From Crateriforma conspicua (GTDB taxonomy: Bacteria; Planctomycetota; Planctomycetia; Pirellulales; Pirellulaceae): a DNA stretch of 64,000 nucleotides. The notes beneath the pieces are model-generated. The model ran no database searches. It was not told the DNA's origin and worked only from the letters and a program-made list of their open reading frames with translations. A program made the translations under genes and the position numbers. The stretch's first letter is position 1. Each line of letters begins with the position of its first letter. Positions 62,935 to 64,000 of this stretch are shown here, in pieces. The DNA is taken from the NCBI RefSeq assembly GCF_007752935.1, contig NZ_CP036319.1, positions 5,436,501 to 5,500,500 of the forward strand, given 5' to 3'.

Positions 62935-64000
62935 ATGATCTCCACCACTCGTTTCGAACCCACGCCGACGCTGACGTTCCACGGATCGAAGGTTCAGCAA
63001 TCGGATTCACGTCTGGTTCAGCATTACGACGATCTGACTCGGGGCAACAAACTCAGTTGGACCGGCCACTACCACCTTCGCCGCATGTTGGGCAAAGGGG
63101 GCCAGGGCGAAGTGTACTTGACCGAAGTGCGTGGCACTGACGGCTTCACCGTTCCCGCGGCGATGAAAATCTTCAGCCCCGAACGGTACAAAGACACCCG
63201 CAGTTACGAAGACGCGATGGCTCGGGTCGCTTCCATTGCGGCCAAGGTCGCGTTGATCCAAAACGACAACCTTCTGGACGTCCAGAACTTCTTCGAACGC
63301 CATCGCATCCGCGTCATGCTGATGGAATGGGTCGACGGCTATGACTTGCGACAACTGATGTCGCCCAAATGTTTGGAACTGCTGCAATCGCGTCTGCCGA
63401 TCAAGCGATGGCGGTACATCAACGAAGTCATCCTGACCGCCGGCCCGGAACAGTCCCGATTCAAAGCGGGGGTCGCCGTTGCGATCGTCCGCGAATGTTT
63501 GGCGGCGCTGGCGGCTTTGCACCGCGAAGGCATGGTCCATGGCGACATCAAGCCTGCCAACATCATGCTGAAACGCAGCGGCCACACCAAGTTGATCGAT
63601 CTGGGATCCGCGTTTTTCTATGACGACCCGCCCAACGAGCGCGACTGCACGCCGTTGTACGCAGCACCGGAAGTGCTGGAAAACCAGCGTTCCAGTCCCA
63701 AAAGCGATTTGGCCAGCATCGGCTATGTTCTGATCGAACTTTTGAGCGGAAAAAATCCTTTCGCAGATGCGACAAAACTTCGCGATCTGTTGGTCGCCAA
63801 ACGCGAACTTCCCAAGAATCTGCATAAGATTTTGCCCAAGGAAGTTGTGGTGAACGACCTTCTGATGAGCTTTTTGAAGGGTTTGATCGCCTACGACCCC
63901 AACAAGCGGTTCCCCAGCGCCGAAGCGGCCGAGCACGTCGATCAGGGGGCCGCGGCCTTCCATCGCCAGCTAATTATCAGCAACATGTCGACAGAGTACG
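62935..64000 (+). CDS. Ser/Thr protein kinase-like protein (partial, runs off the window end)
   Basis: At least 355 residues of a Hanks-type kinase, open to the last base. The glycine loop is RMLGKGGQGEVYL, the VAIK-type Lys is in PAAMKIFSPERYK, and the catalytic loop is MVHGDIKPANIMLKRS, which has HGD instead of HRD (non-RD kinase). The DFG element reads DLGSA and the APE element is YAAPEVLE. The insert between the N- and C-lobes is long (MSPKCLELLQSRLPIKRWRY). Activity is plausible since the catalytic Asp remains. ATG at 62935 is the chosen start. Confidence 0.88.
   Translation, partial: MISTTRFEPTPTLTFHGSKVQQSDSRLVQHYDDLTRGNKLSWTGHYHLRRMLGKGGQGEVYLTEVRGTDGFTVPAAMKIFSPERYKDTRSYEDAMARVASIAAKVALIQNDNLLDVQNFFERHRIRVMLMEWVDGYDLRQLMSPKCLELLQSRLPIKRWRYINEVILTAGPEQSRFKAGVAVAIVRECLAALAALHREGMVHGDIKPANIMLKRSGHTKLIDLGSAFFYDDPPNERDCTPLYAAPEVLENQRSSPKSDLASIGYVLIELLSGKNPFADATKLRDLLVAKRELPKNLHKILPKEVVVNDLLMSFLKGLIAYDPNKRFPSAEAAEHVDQGAAAFHRQLIISNMSTEY

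Noticed and set aside
63007-63963. 318-codon minus-strand frame at the window's right end
   Set aside because: It lies opposite the partial kinase, whose catalytic motifs are plain on the plus strand.

Overview
The window looks like chromosomal core sequence from a planctomycete of the Rhodopirellula/Pirellulaceae type. This is inferred from gene content, not from a search. The indicators are a stand-alone DUF1559 domain, TIGR03000-like domains in a Gly/Ser-rich secreted protein, two large Ser/Thr kinases, a caspase-like protein, a DUF1080 protein, a single-CxxCH cytochrome of the planctomycete type, giant membrane and repeat proteins, moderately high GC, and loosely packed genes with weak ribosome binding sites. 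I see no insertion sequence, prophage, CRISPR array, tRNA or rRNA.

Region 1-12.5 kb (minus strand) holds a caspase-like secreted peptidase homologue, then a 2433-residue exported protein built from about 30 secretin-type N-domain modules but with no visible secretin barrel, then GspE and the start of GspF. This is part of a type II secretion/type IV pilus-like machine and is the most unusual locus here. Region 12.5-21.2 kb holds a glycine-rich RRM protein with a perfect intrinsic terminator, an 1870-residue polytopic membrane protein, a divergent membrane-anchored Ser/Thr kinase and a small exported protein. Region 21.5-31 kb is envelope related: a TolC-like lipoprotein, a Wzx/MATE-type flippase, an AcpH-like protein, a sugar epimerase overlapping a degenerate receiver-like protein, an OprB-like porin and a secreted helical-repeat protein.

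Region 31-39.4 kb has an APS reductase paired with an Rrf2 regulator, a FlgI-like lipoprotein with HEAT-like repeats, a MazG-like protein, an FG-GAP/VCBS protein, a MaoC-type hydratase, a histidine-kinase-like protein that seems to have lost its phosphoacceptor and N-box residues, and a small HExxH membrane protein. Region 39.4-46.2 kb holds central metabolism (trpA, pgi, gpmI) and an HTTM/partner pair. Region 46.3-52.6 kb has the Gly/Ser-rich TIGR03000 protein, an exported PCMT with an extra C-terminal domain, a Ppx/GppA phosphatase and a coupled DUF1080/HAD pair.

Region 52.9-64 kb has ilvD, a cytochrome c fused to a degenerate gluzincin-like domain, two overlapping PH-domain (YdbS/YdbT-like) membrane proteins, galE, a XerC/D recombinase, an exported DUF1559 protein and a kinase that runs off the right edge. 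Both window ends cut genes: gspF on the left and the kinase on the right.
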